Program-made: the position numbers and the translations under genes
Assembly (NCBI RefSeq): GCF_026104355.1
Contig: NZ_CP110535.1
Coordinates: 2,356,001-2,420,000 of the forward strand
Length of the DNA stretch: 64,000 bases
Direction: 5' to 3'
Origin: Halomonas sp. BDJS001
Lineage (GTDB): Bacteria > Pseudomonadota > Gammaproteobacteria > Pseudomonadales > Halomonadaceae
Shown here: piece after piece, positions 9,338-17,571 of the stretch
How the letters are laid out: each line of letters opens with the position of its first letter
How positions within the stretch are numbered: position 1 is the first letter of the stretch
Notes under the pieces: model-generated
Seen by the model: only the letters and a program-made list of their open reading frames with translations
Database searches by the model: none
Told to the model about the DNA's origin: nothing

Positions 9338-10144
9338 ATGAATTACAGTCTCAAGCGTTACATTGGGAGGCTGTGCGGTTCGGGAGCCATTGCGCTCCCG
9401 CTGTCCGTATTGTCTCTAACGGCCACCGCCCAACAGCCGCTCGTGCAAGATCTCTCTAACTCTTCCACTAACGCTTCCAACAGTAGCTTCTACCAGCAGA
9501 CGCAGCGGCAGGAAGCGTCAAGCGGCAATCTTGTACTGTTTAACCAGGTGCAGGAGCACCAGCAGGAGATCCAGCAGCTACGTGGGCAGATTGAAGAGTT
9601 GCGCCACCAGTTGGAACAGCTGCGTCGCCAATCGCAGCAGCAGTATCTCGACATTGAAGATCGCCTTATGAGCAGCGGCCCAACTCAGATCGAGCAGTCA
9701 ACCCCAGCGGTAGAGCCTGAAGCCGCCGAGGAAGTTGTCAATGCACCTTCTAGCCGCAATGTCAGTGAAGACGCCCAAGCCGATTATCAAGCGGCCTTTG
9801 CGCATGTTCAGGCACGTCGTTTTGACGAAGCGATTGCGGCCTTTGAAGCCTTTGTGAGCGACCATCCTGATACGAGCCTAACGGCTAATGGCCACTACTG
9901 GCTGGGTGAGCTATATGCGGCAGAGGGCGAGTTGGATGCCGCCGACCAGGCGTTTAGCCGCGTGATCGAGGAGTATAGCGGCAGCAGTAAAGTACCGGAT
10001 GCGATGTATAAGTTAGGCTTGGTAAAGGCGCGTAAAGGCGAAGCAGAACGCAGCCGTGCGTTGCTTGAGCAAGTGCGCGATGATTATCCGCAAAGTAGTG
10101 CGGCAGGCCTTGCTAACGATTTCTTACGCCAATCAGCAAGTTAA
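9338..10144 (+). CDS. cpoB: cell division coordinator CpoB (YbgF)
   Basis: A periplasmic protein of 268 aa and the last gene of the tol-pal operon. It has a signal peptide ending TATA near residue 31, a coiled coil (QEHQQEIQQLRGQIEELRHQLE, about 70-110), and C-terminal TPR repeats (ADYQAAFAHVQARRFDEAIAAFEAF onward). CpoB links PBP1B and the Tol machine in E. coli, and the same role is inferred here. CCGGAG lies just upstream of the ATG. Confidence 0.93.
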   Translation: MNYSLKRYIGRLCGSGAIALPLSVLSLTATAQQPLVQDLSNSSTNASNSSFYQQTQRQEASSGNLVLFNQVQEHQQEIQQLRGQIEELRHQLEQLRRQSQQQYLDIEDRLMSSGPTQIEQSTPAVEPEAAEEVVNAPSSRNVSEDAQADYQAAFAHVQARRFDEAIAAFEAFVSDHPDTSLTANGHYWLGELYAAEGELDAADQAFSRVIEEYSGSSKVPDAMYKLGLVKARKGEAERSRALLEQVRDDYPQSSAAGLANDFLRQSAS

Positions 10145-10179
10145 TATTTTTTGATCTATTTTTGCTTCAGGGAATCAGC

Positions 10180-10941
10180 ATGAGCTGCAAGATCGACTAT
10201 CAACCAGCGCCCAACCTATTGGAAAATCGCATCGTGTTGGTAACCGGCGCAGGGGACGGCATTGGCCGTGCGGCAGCGTTGAGCTATGCCCAGCACGGTG
10301 CAACGGTGATTCTGTTGGGGCGCACTATTGCCAAGTTAGAGCGTGTCTATGATGAAATCGAAGCGGTCGGTGGCCCACAGCCAGCGATTTTTCCGCTTAA
10401 CTTTGAGGGCGCCACACTAAAAGATTTCCATGATATGGCGGAGACGCTGGATAAAGAGTTTGGGCGCTTGGATGGTTTGCTGCATAACGCCGGGTTATTA
10501 GGTCGCATCACACCCTTTGAGCAGTACAATCCCGAGCTTTGGCAGCAGGTTATGCAGGTCAATATTAATGGCCCCATCTGGATGACTCAGGCACTACTGC
10601 CTCTGCTACAGGCATCTGATGATGCGTCGGTTATTTTTACCTCCTCCAGCGTTGGCCGCAAAGGTCGCGCCTATTGGGGCGCTTACTCCGTGTCCAAGTT
10701 TGCTACCGAAGGTTTTGTAGAGGTGCTGGCCGACGAGTTGGATAATCAGTCCAACATCCGGGTTAATTCGCTCAATCCGGGGGCGACGCGTACTCAAATG
10801 CGGCGTACCGCGTTTCCCGGCGAAGACCCTTCCACGCTTCGCACGCCGGAAGACATTATGCCGACCTACTTGTGGCTTATGGGGCCAGACAGTGCAGGCA
10901 CCAGCGGCCACAAAATTGATGCCCAGCCGCCCCGGGTATAG
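10180..10941 (+). CDS. yciK: YciK-family short-chain dehydrogenase/reductase
   Basis: A 253-aa SDR oxidoreductase. The NAD(P)-binding motif TGAGDGIG lies near residue 25, HNAG marks the core strand, and the catalytic Ser (SSSVG) precedes YSVSK. The C-terminal sequence NPGATRTQMRRTAFP followed by DIMPTYLWLMG is characteristic of the YciK subfamily. AGGGA lies 6 bp before ATG 10180. The physiological substrate is unknown. It is convergent with gph, with a complex inverted repeat in the gap. Confidence 0.9.
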   Translation: MSCKIDYQPAPNLLENRIVLVTGAGDGIGRAAALSYAQHGATVILLGRTIAKLERVYDEIEAVGGPQPAIFPLNFEGATLKDFHDMAETLDKEFGRLDGLLHNAGLLGRITPFEQYNPELWQQVMQVNINGPIWMTQALLPLLQASDDASVIFTSSSVGRKGRAYWGAYSVSKFATEGFVEVLADELDNQSNIRVNSLNPGATRTQMRRTAFPGEDPSTLRTPEDIMPTYLWLMGPDSAGTSGHKIDAQPPRV

Positions 10942-11002
10942 CGCTTGAGTTTAAGCCTTATCAGAGTCGATGCCCTGGGTAATCAAGCGCTTGAAGTTAT
11001 CG

Positions 11003-11673
11003 CTAGCGTTTGAAACCGTTCAGGGCATCGACCAGCGCGTCACACTCACCAAACCACAAATCAGCAGGCCACTGCTGGTAGTCATCCTCTTCGCTGATAT
11101 AGCCGTAGCCAACGGCCACGGCCGTCATCCCCGCGGCGACGGCAGCCTCAATGTCTCGGGCGTGATCGCCGATATACCAACACTGTTCAGGCTCAACGCC
11201 TAGCCGCCGGGCAGCCTCCCAAAGTGGCTCAGGCGCTGGTTTTTTACACTCAGATCATCGGCACAAAGCAGGGCGCCAGGCTGAAGCGCCAAGGCTTCCA
11301 GCAGAGGGAGGGTGTAGCGGCGCGGCTTATTGGTCACAATCCCCCAGGGGCGTTGATCACCATGCCACTCTTTCAACCATACATCGAGTGGCGAGAAAAC
11401 CCGGCTATGTACAGCGACAGCCTGTTCATAGGCATCGAGCAGAAATTGGCGTGCCTGAGTATGCCCATCCGAGGCGGCTTCTAACCCAAGGGCCAATGTA
11501 ACCAGCGCACTCCCGCCGTTAGAGACCTGACGGCGAATCACTTCAAAGGGGAGTGGGTCTAAGCCATGGTGAATGCGTAGCGTGTTCGTTGCTTGGGCTA
11601 AATCTGGCGCGGTATCGACCAGGGTGCCATCTAGATCAAAGAGTATGGCTTGAGGCGCATGCATCATCGGCAT
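11003..11673 (-). CDS. gph: phosphoglycolate phosphatase, frameshifted
   Basis: A HAD-family phosphatase that removes 2-phosphoglycolate. Catalytic motif 1 FDLDGTLVDT lies at residues 12-21 and motif 2 is VTNKP. As written, the frame stops early at 11200. A -1 shift at the A6 run (T6 at 11240-11245 on the plus strand) restores KPAPEPLWEAARRLGV and motif 4 IGDHARDIEAA, ending at TAG 11003-11005 for about 223 aa, normal for Gph. The run reads A AAA AAC in frame, a classic slippery heptamer, but a missing base is simpler. The start follows the ubiG stop directly, with AAGGTGAG upstream. Confidence 0.85.
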
Positions 11674-12417
11674 TTAGTCGCTCACCTTACGGCAGTACAT
11701 CATGTAATTGACCGAAACATCATGGCTGACCAGGCGGTAGTGGCGGGTTAGCGGATTGTAGGTTAGGCCTGTCTGCTCACGTACTTCTAAGCCACTTTCT
11801 CGAGACCAGGCCGCCATTTCTGAAGGGCGAATAAATTTCGCATAGTTATGCGTGCCCCGGGGGAGCAGCCTTAGCACATACTCAGCGCCCAAAATGGCAA
11901 ACGCGTAAGATTTGGCGGTGCGGTTTAGCGTAGAGAAAAATACAAAGCCACCTGGGCGAACCAGGGTGCTACAGGCGCGAATGACGGATGCCGGGTTGGG
12001 GACATGCTCAAGCATCTCCATGCAGGTCACTGCATCGTAAAACCCCGGCTTTTGAGCTGCCATAGCCTCTACGCTGATGTGTTGGTAATCAATCTCAACG
12101 CCGCGCTCTTCCGCATGCAATCTGGCGACGGCTAATGGCGCTTCACCCAGATCAATGCCCGTCACTTTAGCCCCGCGGTTGGCCATGGACTCACTTAAAA
12201 TGCCACCGCCACAACCTACATCCAGCACTTTTTTTCCCGCCAGCCCTGCTCGAGCATCAATAAAGTCGAGGCGCAGGGGATTAATTTCGTGGAGCGGTTT
12301 AAATTCCCCTTGCGGATCCCACCAGCGGCTGGCGAGCGCTTCAAATTTAGCGACTTCGCCTGCATCGACGTTGCCTTGATAGTGACCAGCAGTGCTATCC
12401 TGTGGTGTCGCTTGCAT
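11674..12417 (-). CDS. ubiG: ubiquinone biosynthesis O-methyltransferase UbiG
   Basis: A SAM-dependent methyltransferase performing both O-methylations of ubiquinone synthesis. The protein is 247 aa (E. coli 240). The SAM-binding motif is [12 protein letters not shown], followed by the acidic loop VTGIDLGEA. Family-specific stretches are [19 protein letters not shown] near the N-terminus and [12 protein letters not shown] later. GGGAG lies 7 bp before ATG 12417. A start at 12444 is possible but lacks a ribosome site. Operon with gph, no gap. Confidence 0.95.
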   Translation of the reverse strand: MQATPQDSTAGHYQGNVDAGEVAKFEALASRWWDPQGEFKPLHEINPLRLDFIDARAGLAGKKVLDVGCGGGILSESMANRGAKVTGIDLGEAPLAVARLHAEERGVEIDYQHISVEAMAAQKPGFYDAVTCMEMLEHVPNPASVIRACSTLVRPGGFVFFSTLNRTAKSYAFAILGAEYVLRLLPRGTHNYAKFIRPSEMAAWSRESGLEVREQTGLTYNPLTRHYRLVSHDVSVNYMMYCRKVSD

Positions 12418-12587
12418 GTTGTGACTCCCATTGTCATTGAGCATTAAGCAATCATTGACGCTTAATCACTGGTTATAATCTATTTGCACTGGTTATCGTC
12501 CATTGGCGAGGTGGCATCCATCCACGCCTTCAGTATTATGGACATTCTAACCACTCCTGTGTCGGAACGCATGAAAAGGACCTCTCT

Positions 12588-13478
12588 ATGATTCGCAAGG
12601 CCGTACTTCCTGTCGCTGGGTTTGGCACCCGCTGCTTGCCGGCTTCGAAGGCTATTCCAAAGGAGATGATTACGATTGTCGATAGACCAGTCATTCAGTA
12701 TGTCGTTGAAGAAGCGATAGCTGCGGGGATTCGCGAAATTGTACTGGTCACCAGTAGTAATAAGAGCGCGATCGAAAATCACTTTGACACCCACGCCGAG
12801 CTGGAAGCCAGCCTGGAAGCAAAAGGTAAACACGAACTTTTGGAGATGTTGCGCAACCTGGTGCCAGATAATGTCAGCATTATCAGCATTCGCCAGGGGG
12901 TACCATTAGGGCTGGGCCACGCGGTGCTCTGCGCTCGCCCGATCATTGGCGACAATGAACCTTTTGCCGTGCTGCTGCCCGACGTGCTGGTCGATAATAG
13001 TGCCAACCCAGCGACCGACTTGGCGGGCATGTTGGCAGCCTATGATCAGCAGCAAACAGCGCAACTGATGGTGGAAGAGGTGGCTTGGGAACACGTCGAA
13101 AAGTATGGCATCGTGGCGCCTGCCGATGATGTGCCCGCGCCTAATCAATCGGCAGATCTAGTCGGTATGGTGGAAAAGCCAAAACGCGATGCAGCGCCCT
13201 CAAATTTAGCGGTGATTGGCCGTTATGCGCTGCCGGGCCATATTTTCCCTATTTTAGCAGCCACTAAGCCCGGTGCCGGTGGTGAAATTCAGCTAACCGA
13301 TGCGCTTGAAACGCTACGTGAACAGTCGGGCGTCCAGGCCTATCGCATGCAGGGCACTACCTACGATTGCGGTCAGCCGCTGGGGTATCTTGAAGCCACG
13401 CTTGCTTATGCGCGTCGGCATCCTGAGTTTGGCGAAGGCTTCAAAGCCTTGCTGTCACGTTACCACCAAGGAGAGTAA
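12588..13478 (+). CDS. galU: UTP--glucose-1-phosphate uridylyltransferase
   Basis: Makes UDP-glucose for envelope polysaccharides. The protein is 296 aa. The nucleotidyltransferase signature is AVLPVAGFGTRCLPASKAIPKEM (residues 5-27), with VEKPKRD and GEIQLTDALETL later, all typical of bacterial GalU. A purine-rich AAAAGGA precedes the ATG. The next gene starts 3 bp after the stop, suggesting an operon with the UDP-glucose dehydrogenase-like gene. Confidence 0.96.
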   Translation: MIRKAVLPVAGFGTRCLPASKAIPKEMITIVDRPVIQYVVEEAIAAGIREIVLVTSSNKSAIENHFDTHAELEASLEAKGKHELLEMLRNLVPDNVSIISIRQGVPLGLGHAVLCARPIIGDNEPFAVLLPDVLVDNSANPATDLAGMLAAYDQQQTAQLMVEEVAWEHVEKYGIVAPADDVPAPNQSADLVGMVEKPKRDAAPSNLAVIGRYALPGHIFPILAATKPGAGGEIQLTDALETLREQSGVQAYRMQGTTYDCGQPLGYLEATLAYARRHPEFGEGFKALLSRYHQGE

Positions 13479-13481
13479 CCC

Positions 13482-14773
13482 ATGCGGGTGTTACTTTACG
13501 GTAGCGAATTAAGCGCAGCGACGGCAGCCGCTGCGTTAGCCTGGGTGGGCCATCAGGTGCAGTGGTTACCTCATTCCGATGCGCCCTGGTCAGCGCTTTC
13601 TCAGGTGGATTGGCTACGCAGCGAGCCTCAACTAATGGCGCACCTTGAGCAGGGGGTGGCGGAAGGGACGCTGCAGGTCATTGATCAGCTTAAGGATGCG
13701 GTCATTCCGGAAGTGATTTGGTTGGCGTTATCGCCCGCACAGCGCAATTCCGCCAGTACGCTTGTTGAAGATCCGCTACTGGCTGACCAGCAGGGCATTG
13801 TGCTTATCAATAACTCAACGTTCCCCGTCGGCGAGACTGAGCGTCTGCATGCGTTGATGGGCACCCAGCACACTAGCGTGGCACTCCCTGACACGCTGGA
13901 AGAGGGCCGGGCGTGGGACTCGTTTACTCGCCCCTCCAGGCGCCTGCTGGGGTGTGATGATGCCACCGGCGAACAGGTCACCAGGGAGCTACTCCGCGCC
14001 TTTAATCGCCGCAGTGAGGTCTTCCAATGTATGCCGCGCCGCGCTGCGGAGCTTACCAAGCTGGCGATTAATGGGATGCTCGCTACGCGCATCAGTTATA
14101 TGAATGAAATTGCGGGCTTGGCTGATACCCTGGGGGTGGATGTGGAGCATGTCCGGCAGGGGATGGGCGCCGACTCGCGTATTGGTTTTGAATACCTTTA
14201 CCCCGGATGTGGGTTTGGTGGTCCTAACTTCTCACGGGATTTGATTCGCCTGGCCGATGTTCAGCTACAAAGCGGCCGCTATTCAGCGCTGCTTGAACAG
14301 GTGATGGATATTAACGAGCAGAAGAAAGAGACTTTGTTCCGCAAGTTATGGGCCCACTTTGCTGGCGAGATGGCGGGTAAAACAGTGGCGATTTGGGGCG
14401 CCGCGTTTAAACCCGGCACTGCGCGCATTGATCATGCTCCAGTATTAACGCTGCTTGAGGCGCTTTGGGCGCAGGGGGTTAACGTTCAGCTCCACGACCC
14501 AGCGGCGGTGCCTGCTCTGCGCGCTTTGGTAGGCGAGCGTGACGACCTGGTGACTTATACTCATGACCCCTATCAGGCCTGTGAGGGGCCGATGCCCTGA
14601 TGCTGGTGACCGAATGGAAAACGTATTGGAACCCTGACTGGCACCGACTCGGCTCGCTATTAAACGCTAAACTCGTATTGGATGGGCGCAATATTTACGA
14701 TCCTGAGTTTGTTGCCAGCTGTGGATTAATGTACCGAGGTATTGGCCGCCGTGCCGACCCGAAGACTCTTTGA
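13482..14773 (+). CDS. UDP-glucose 6-dehydrogenase-like protein, frameshifted, catalytic Cys replaced
   Basis: The middle domain matches the UDP-glucose/GDP-mannose dehydrogenase family (ELTKLAINGMLATRISYMNE, then FEYLYPGCGFGG). As written, the frame ends at 14600. One extra G in the G4 run at 14585-14588 joins it to DALMLVTEWKTYWNPDW and a stop at 14771-14773, giving about 430 aa, the family length. Two oddities are visible. The usual GGSCFPKD active-site loop reads GGPNFSRD, so the catalytic Cys is Asn. The N-terminal Rossmann GxGYVG motif is also degraded (YGSELSAA). Enzymatic activity is therefore doubtful even though it follows galU by 3 bp. Confidence 0.8.
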
Positions 14774-14782
14774 GGAAATGTC

Positions 14783-15604
14783 ATGCCAGACGCTACCGCA
14801 TCCTCTCGTATTGTGCCCGATGTGGATCAAAGCTTGACGGCGCAACATCTACGCCATCGAAAAGGGCCGACAATATGGCCGTTATGGCTATGTTTGCTGC
14901 TGATCATTGCGCTATTGGGCGCGGCGGCAGTTGGGCTGTGGTACGAACGTGAACGACTGCTGGATGAGATTCACCGGGTGAGTGGGGAGGTCTCCAACGT
15001 GCATGCTCGGTTGGATTCGGATGACACGGATGTACAAGATACGATAACCTTTGTACAAGCTCAGATGTCGACACTCTTCCAAGAGCAGGAGCAGCTTGCC
15101 ACCTCGTTGGCAGCCACTCGGGAAGAGTTATACGGTTTCCTCACCACTAGTGAGGACACGGTCTCAAGCGACTCGATCAATACGCTAATGCAGCAGTTGT
15201 CTCAGCTTAGGGAGCAAGCTGAACTGCGCGACAGCCAATTGATGGCGGTGCGAGAATCGCTTGACGCCTTGGAACAAACGGGGGCATCGGGTCGTCAAAA
15301 TCTCGTTGCAGAGGTCTCCCATCTGGAGCAATTGACCGAACAGCGGATCGGGGAACTGGATAGCCAACTCAATAGCGTGACCACTGCTTGGGAAGAGCAG
15401 TTGTCAGCCCAGAGAGCTGCCATTGAGGATCGCTTTGATGAATTGGAAACGTCCGTGGCAGCGGTCGAAGCCCCGGCAGATCAGGCAGCCCTGGAAGAAC
15501 TGGAGCAACAGTGGACTCAACGCCTGAATTCGCTGGAAAGCGATGTGCGACAAGTACGACAAGCACAGCTTGCTTTCAGTGCCCAGCTAGAGATGTTGCG
15601 TTAA
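14783..15604 (+). CDS. unknown inner-membrane protein with periplasmic coiled coil
   Basis: Not recognised as a named family. The 273-aa protein has a short cytoplasmic N-terminus, one TM helix (about 32-54, IWPLWLCLLLIIALLGAAAVGLW), then about 210 residues of Gln/Glu/Leu-rich heptad sequence predicted to be coiled coil to the C-terminus. No enzymatic motif is visible. GAGGAA lies 7 bp before the ATG, and it begins 9 bp after the preceding gene, so cotranscription with galU is likely. Its position between sugar-nucleotide genes and tamAB suggests an envelope role, which is only inference. Confidence 0.75.
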   Translation: MPDATASSRIVPDVDQSLTAQHLRHRKGPTIWPLWLCLLLIIALLGAAAVGLWYERERLLDEIHRVSGEVSNVHARLDSDDTDVQDTITFVQAQMSTLFQEQEQLATSLAATREELYGFLTTSEDTVSSDSINTLMQQLSQLREQAELRDSQLMAVRESLDALEQTGASGRQNLVAEVSHLEQLTEQRIGELDSQLNSVTTAWEEQLSAQRAAIEDRFDELETSVAAVEAPADQAALEELEQQWTQRLNSLESDVRQVRQAQLAFSAQLEMLR

Positions 15605-15633
15605 CGAATTGCATCGAGTGTATGAGTGCGACT

Positions 15634-15673
15634 GCCTAAGCGTTGACATGGCAATGCATGGCAATGCTTAGGC
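15634..15673. repeat. inverted repeat with internal direct repeat before tamA
   Basis: GCCTAAGC (15634-15641) and GCTTAGGC (15666-15673) flank a tandem repeat of ATGGCAATGC. No T tract follows. It could be a transcript hairpin or a regulatory dyad for tamA. Confidence 0.4.
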
Positions 15674-15708
15674 GATGAAGCCGCTGATTTAGGTTGGGAT
15701 TAAAATGT

Positions 15709-17562
15709 ATGGGAAGACAACGGCAATGGACATTAGCCACAGGACGCACGTTTTTTGCGGTACTACCGCTATTATGTATATCGCATGGCGCATGGGCATT
15801 GGAAGCGACCATCGAGGGCGTTTCCAATGAGGTCGAAGGCAATATCCAAGCCTATTTACAAAACATCGATGCAGCGCAATATACTGAGGTGCGTCTAGAG
15901 GGCGAAATCCGCCGACGCACCCAGGAAGCAATGCGTGTTTACGGCTACTATGAGCCAGACATAACCCTTGAGCGCGCTACAGATGAGCGCGTCTGGCTTG
16001 AAATTGAGCCGGGCCCCCAGGTTGAAATTGAAATTCTGTCCATCAATGTGGAGGGCGATGCGAGTGAAGATCCGCCTTTCCAAGAGGCCATAAAAGACTT
16101 TCCCCTGAAAGAAGGGGATGTGTTGAGACACGCTCCCTGGGATCGACTAAGCAGCCAATTTTCGGGATTGGCTATTGAGCGTGGCTACTTTGATTGGGGA
16201 TTTACTGATCGACGCATGGAAGTGCGTCCATATCTACAAAGTGCGCGGCTGTATATGGATTTTAACAGTGGCCCCCGCTACCAATTTGGTGAATCCTCTA
16301 TTACCGGCAGTCATATTGAGCTAGACAGGTTGCGCCGCATGCAACCCTTCGAGCAGGGCGACCCCTATTTGGCCCAATCCCTAGCGGAATATAACCAATC
16401 GCTCGCTGAAACCGGCTGGTTTAGCTCTGTCTCGGTGCGGCCACGTCTTGAGACTGCGCAGGAACTGGTGATTTCCCCGTCTGGCGGTGGAGCCCCCTGG
16501 TGGAGTGAGGCCACCGCCTCCCAGCCGGAGCGCCCGCGTGTCACCGGTGCCGCCTTGGCCAGTGCATTAAGTCTTAATAAACCCAGTGATACCCAACTGC
16601 CTATCGATATCAGTGTTGAACCTGCTGACCGCCATCAATTTGAAGTGGGTATTGGCTACGCCACCGATGTAGGGCCACGACTGCGCTTTGGTTGGGATCA
16701 ACCATGGATTAACCGCTTTGGTCATAGCCTTGATCACGACCTCTATTTATCGGCCCCAGAGCAACGTTTTACTGGGGTCTATAACGTGCCACTTGAGGAT
16801 CCGCTTCGCGACAGCTATCGGCTTCAGTACGGGGTTCGTAATGTTGATGACAGCGACACCAAGTCGCTAGAAGGCACCGTCGAACTGGCTCGGCGGTGGC
16901 AGTTTGATAATGACTGGGTACAAACCCTCTACTTCCGCACTACTTATGAGGATTTCGAACAGGGTGGTGAAGCGGATCAAGTATGGCTGTTCTATCCCGG
17001 CATTCAGTGGTCACGTACGCGAACACGTCCCCAGCGCTTCCCATTATGGGGTGACCGCCAGCAGCTCTCGATAGAGTATTCGGACACCGTTTGGGGCTCG
17101 GATGCGACATTTGCTCGTATCACGGGAGATACGGAGTGGATCCGTATGGTCGGCAACGATAACCGCTTCTTGGCGCGCGTCAGCGTTGGCGCCATTGAAA
17201 CCGATGATTTTGCCAAAATACCGCCATCGCTGCGTTTTTTCGCGGGTGGTGACCGCAGTGTGCGTGGTTACTCCTATGAGAGCTTATCTCCCCGCAATGA
17301 TGAGGGCCGACTGCGCGGTGGGCAGCAAATGCTCACCTCGACCCTAGAGTATCAGCGCCGGGTGACGGGGGATTGGTGGGGGGCCACTTTTGTCGATAAC
17401 GGCGACGCCTTTGATAACTGGGGGCCTAATGATTTGAAAACCGGTGCCGGTGCCGGGGTGCGCTGGGTCTCGCCGGTGGGGCCAATTCGTTTTGACATCG
17501 CCCACCCTTTTGACCACGAAGACGATTGGCGTTTGCATTTTTCCATCGGGCCGGAATTCTAG
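15709..17562 (+). CDS. tamA: translocation and assembly module outer-membrane protein TamA
   Basis: A BamA/Omp85-family outer-membrane protein of 617 aa. The signal peptide ends GAWA near residue 30. Three POTRA-type domains follow (about 31-270), then a 16-strand barrel domain starting near HQFEVGIGYATDVGPRLRFGW and ending in the terminal aromatic signal SIGPEF. Conserved features include RFFAGGDRSVRGYSYESLSP in the barrel. It works with TamB in inserting or supplying lipids and proteins to the outer membrane. ATG 15709 was preferred to TTG 15694 because it gives a clean signal peptide. Confidence 0.94.
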   Translation: MGRQRQWTLATGRTFFAVLPLLCISHGAWALEATIEGVSNEVEGNIQAYLQNIDAAQYTEVRLEGEIRRRTQEAMRVYGYYEPDITLERATDERVWLEIEPGPQVEIEILSINVEGDASEDPPFQEAIKDFPLKEGDVLRHAPWDRLSSQFSGLAIERGYFDWGFTDRRMEVRPYLQSARLYMDFNSGPRYQFGESSITGSHIELDRLRRMQPFEQGDPYLAQSLAEYNQSLAETGWFSSVSVRPRLETAQELVISPSGGGAPWWSEATASQPERPRVTGAALASALSLNKPSDTQLPIDISVEPADRHQFEVGIGYATDVGPRLRFGWDQPWINRFGHSLDHDLYLSAPEQRFTGVYNVPLEDPLRDSYRLQYGVRNVDDSDTKSLEGTVELARRWQFDNDWVQTLYFRTTYEDFEQGGEADQVWLFYPGIQWSRTRTRPQRFPLWGDRQQLSIEYSDTVWGSDATFARITGDTEWIRMVGNDNRFLARVSVGAIETDDFAKIPPSLRFFAGGDRSVRGYSYESLSPRNDEGRLRGGQQMLTSTLEYQRRVTGDWWGATFVDNGDAFDNWGPNDLKTGAGAGVRWVSPVGPIRFDIAHPFDHEDDWRLHFSIGPEF

Positions 17563-17571
17563 GAGAGAGAC

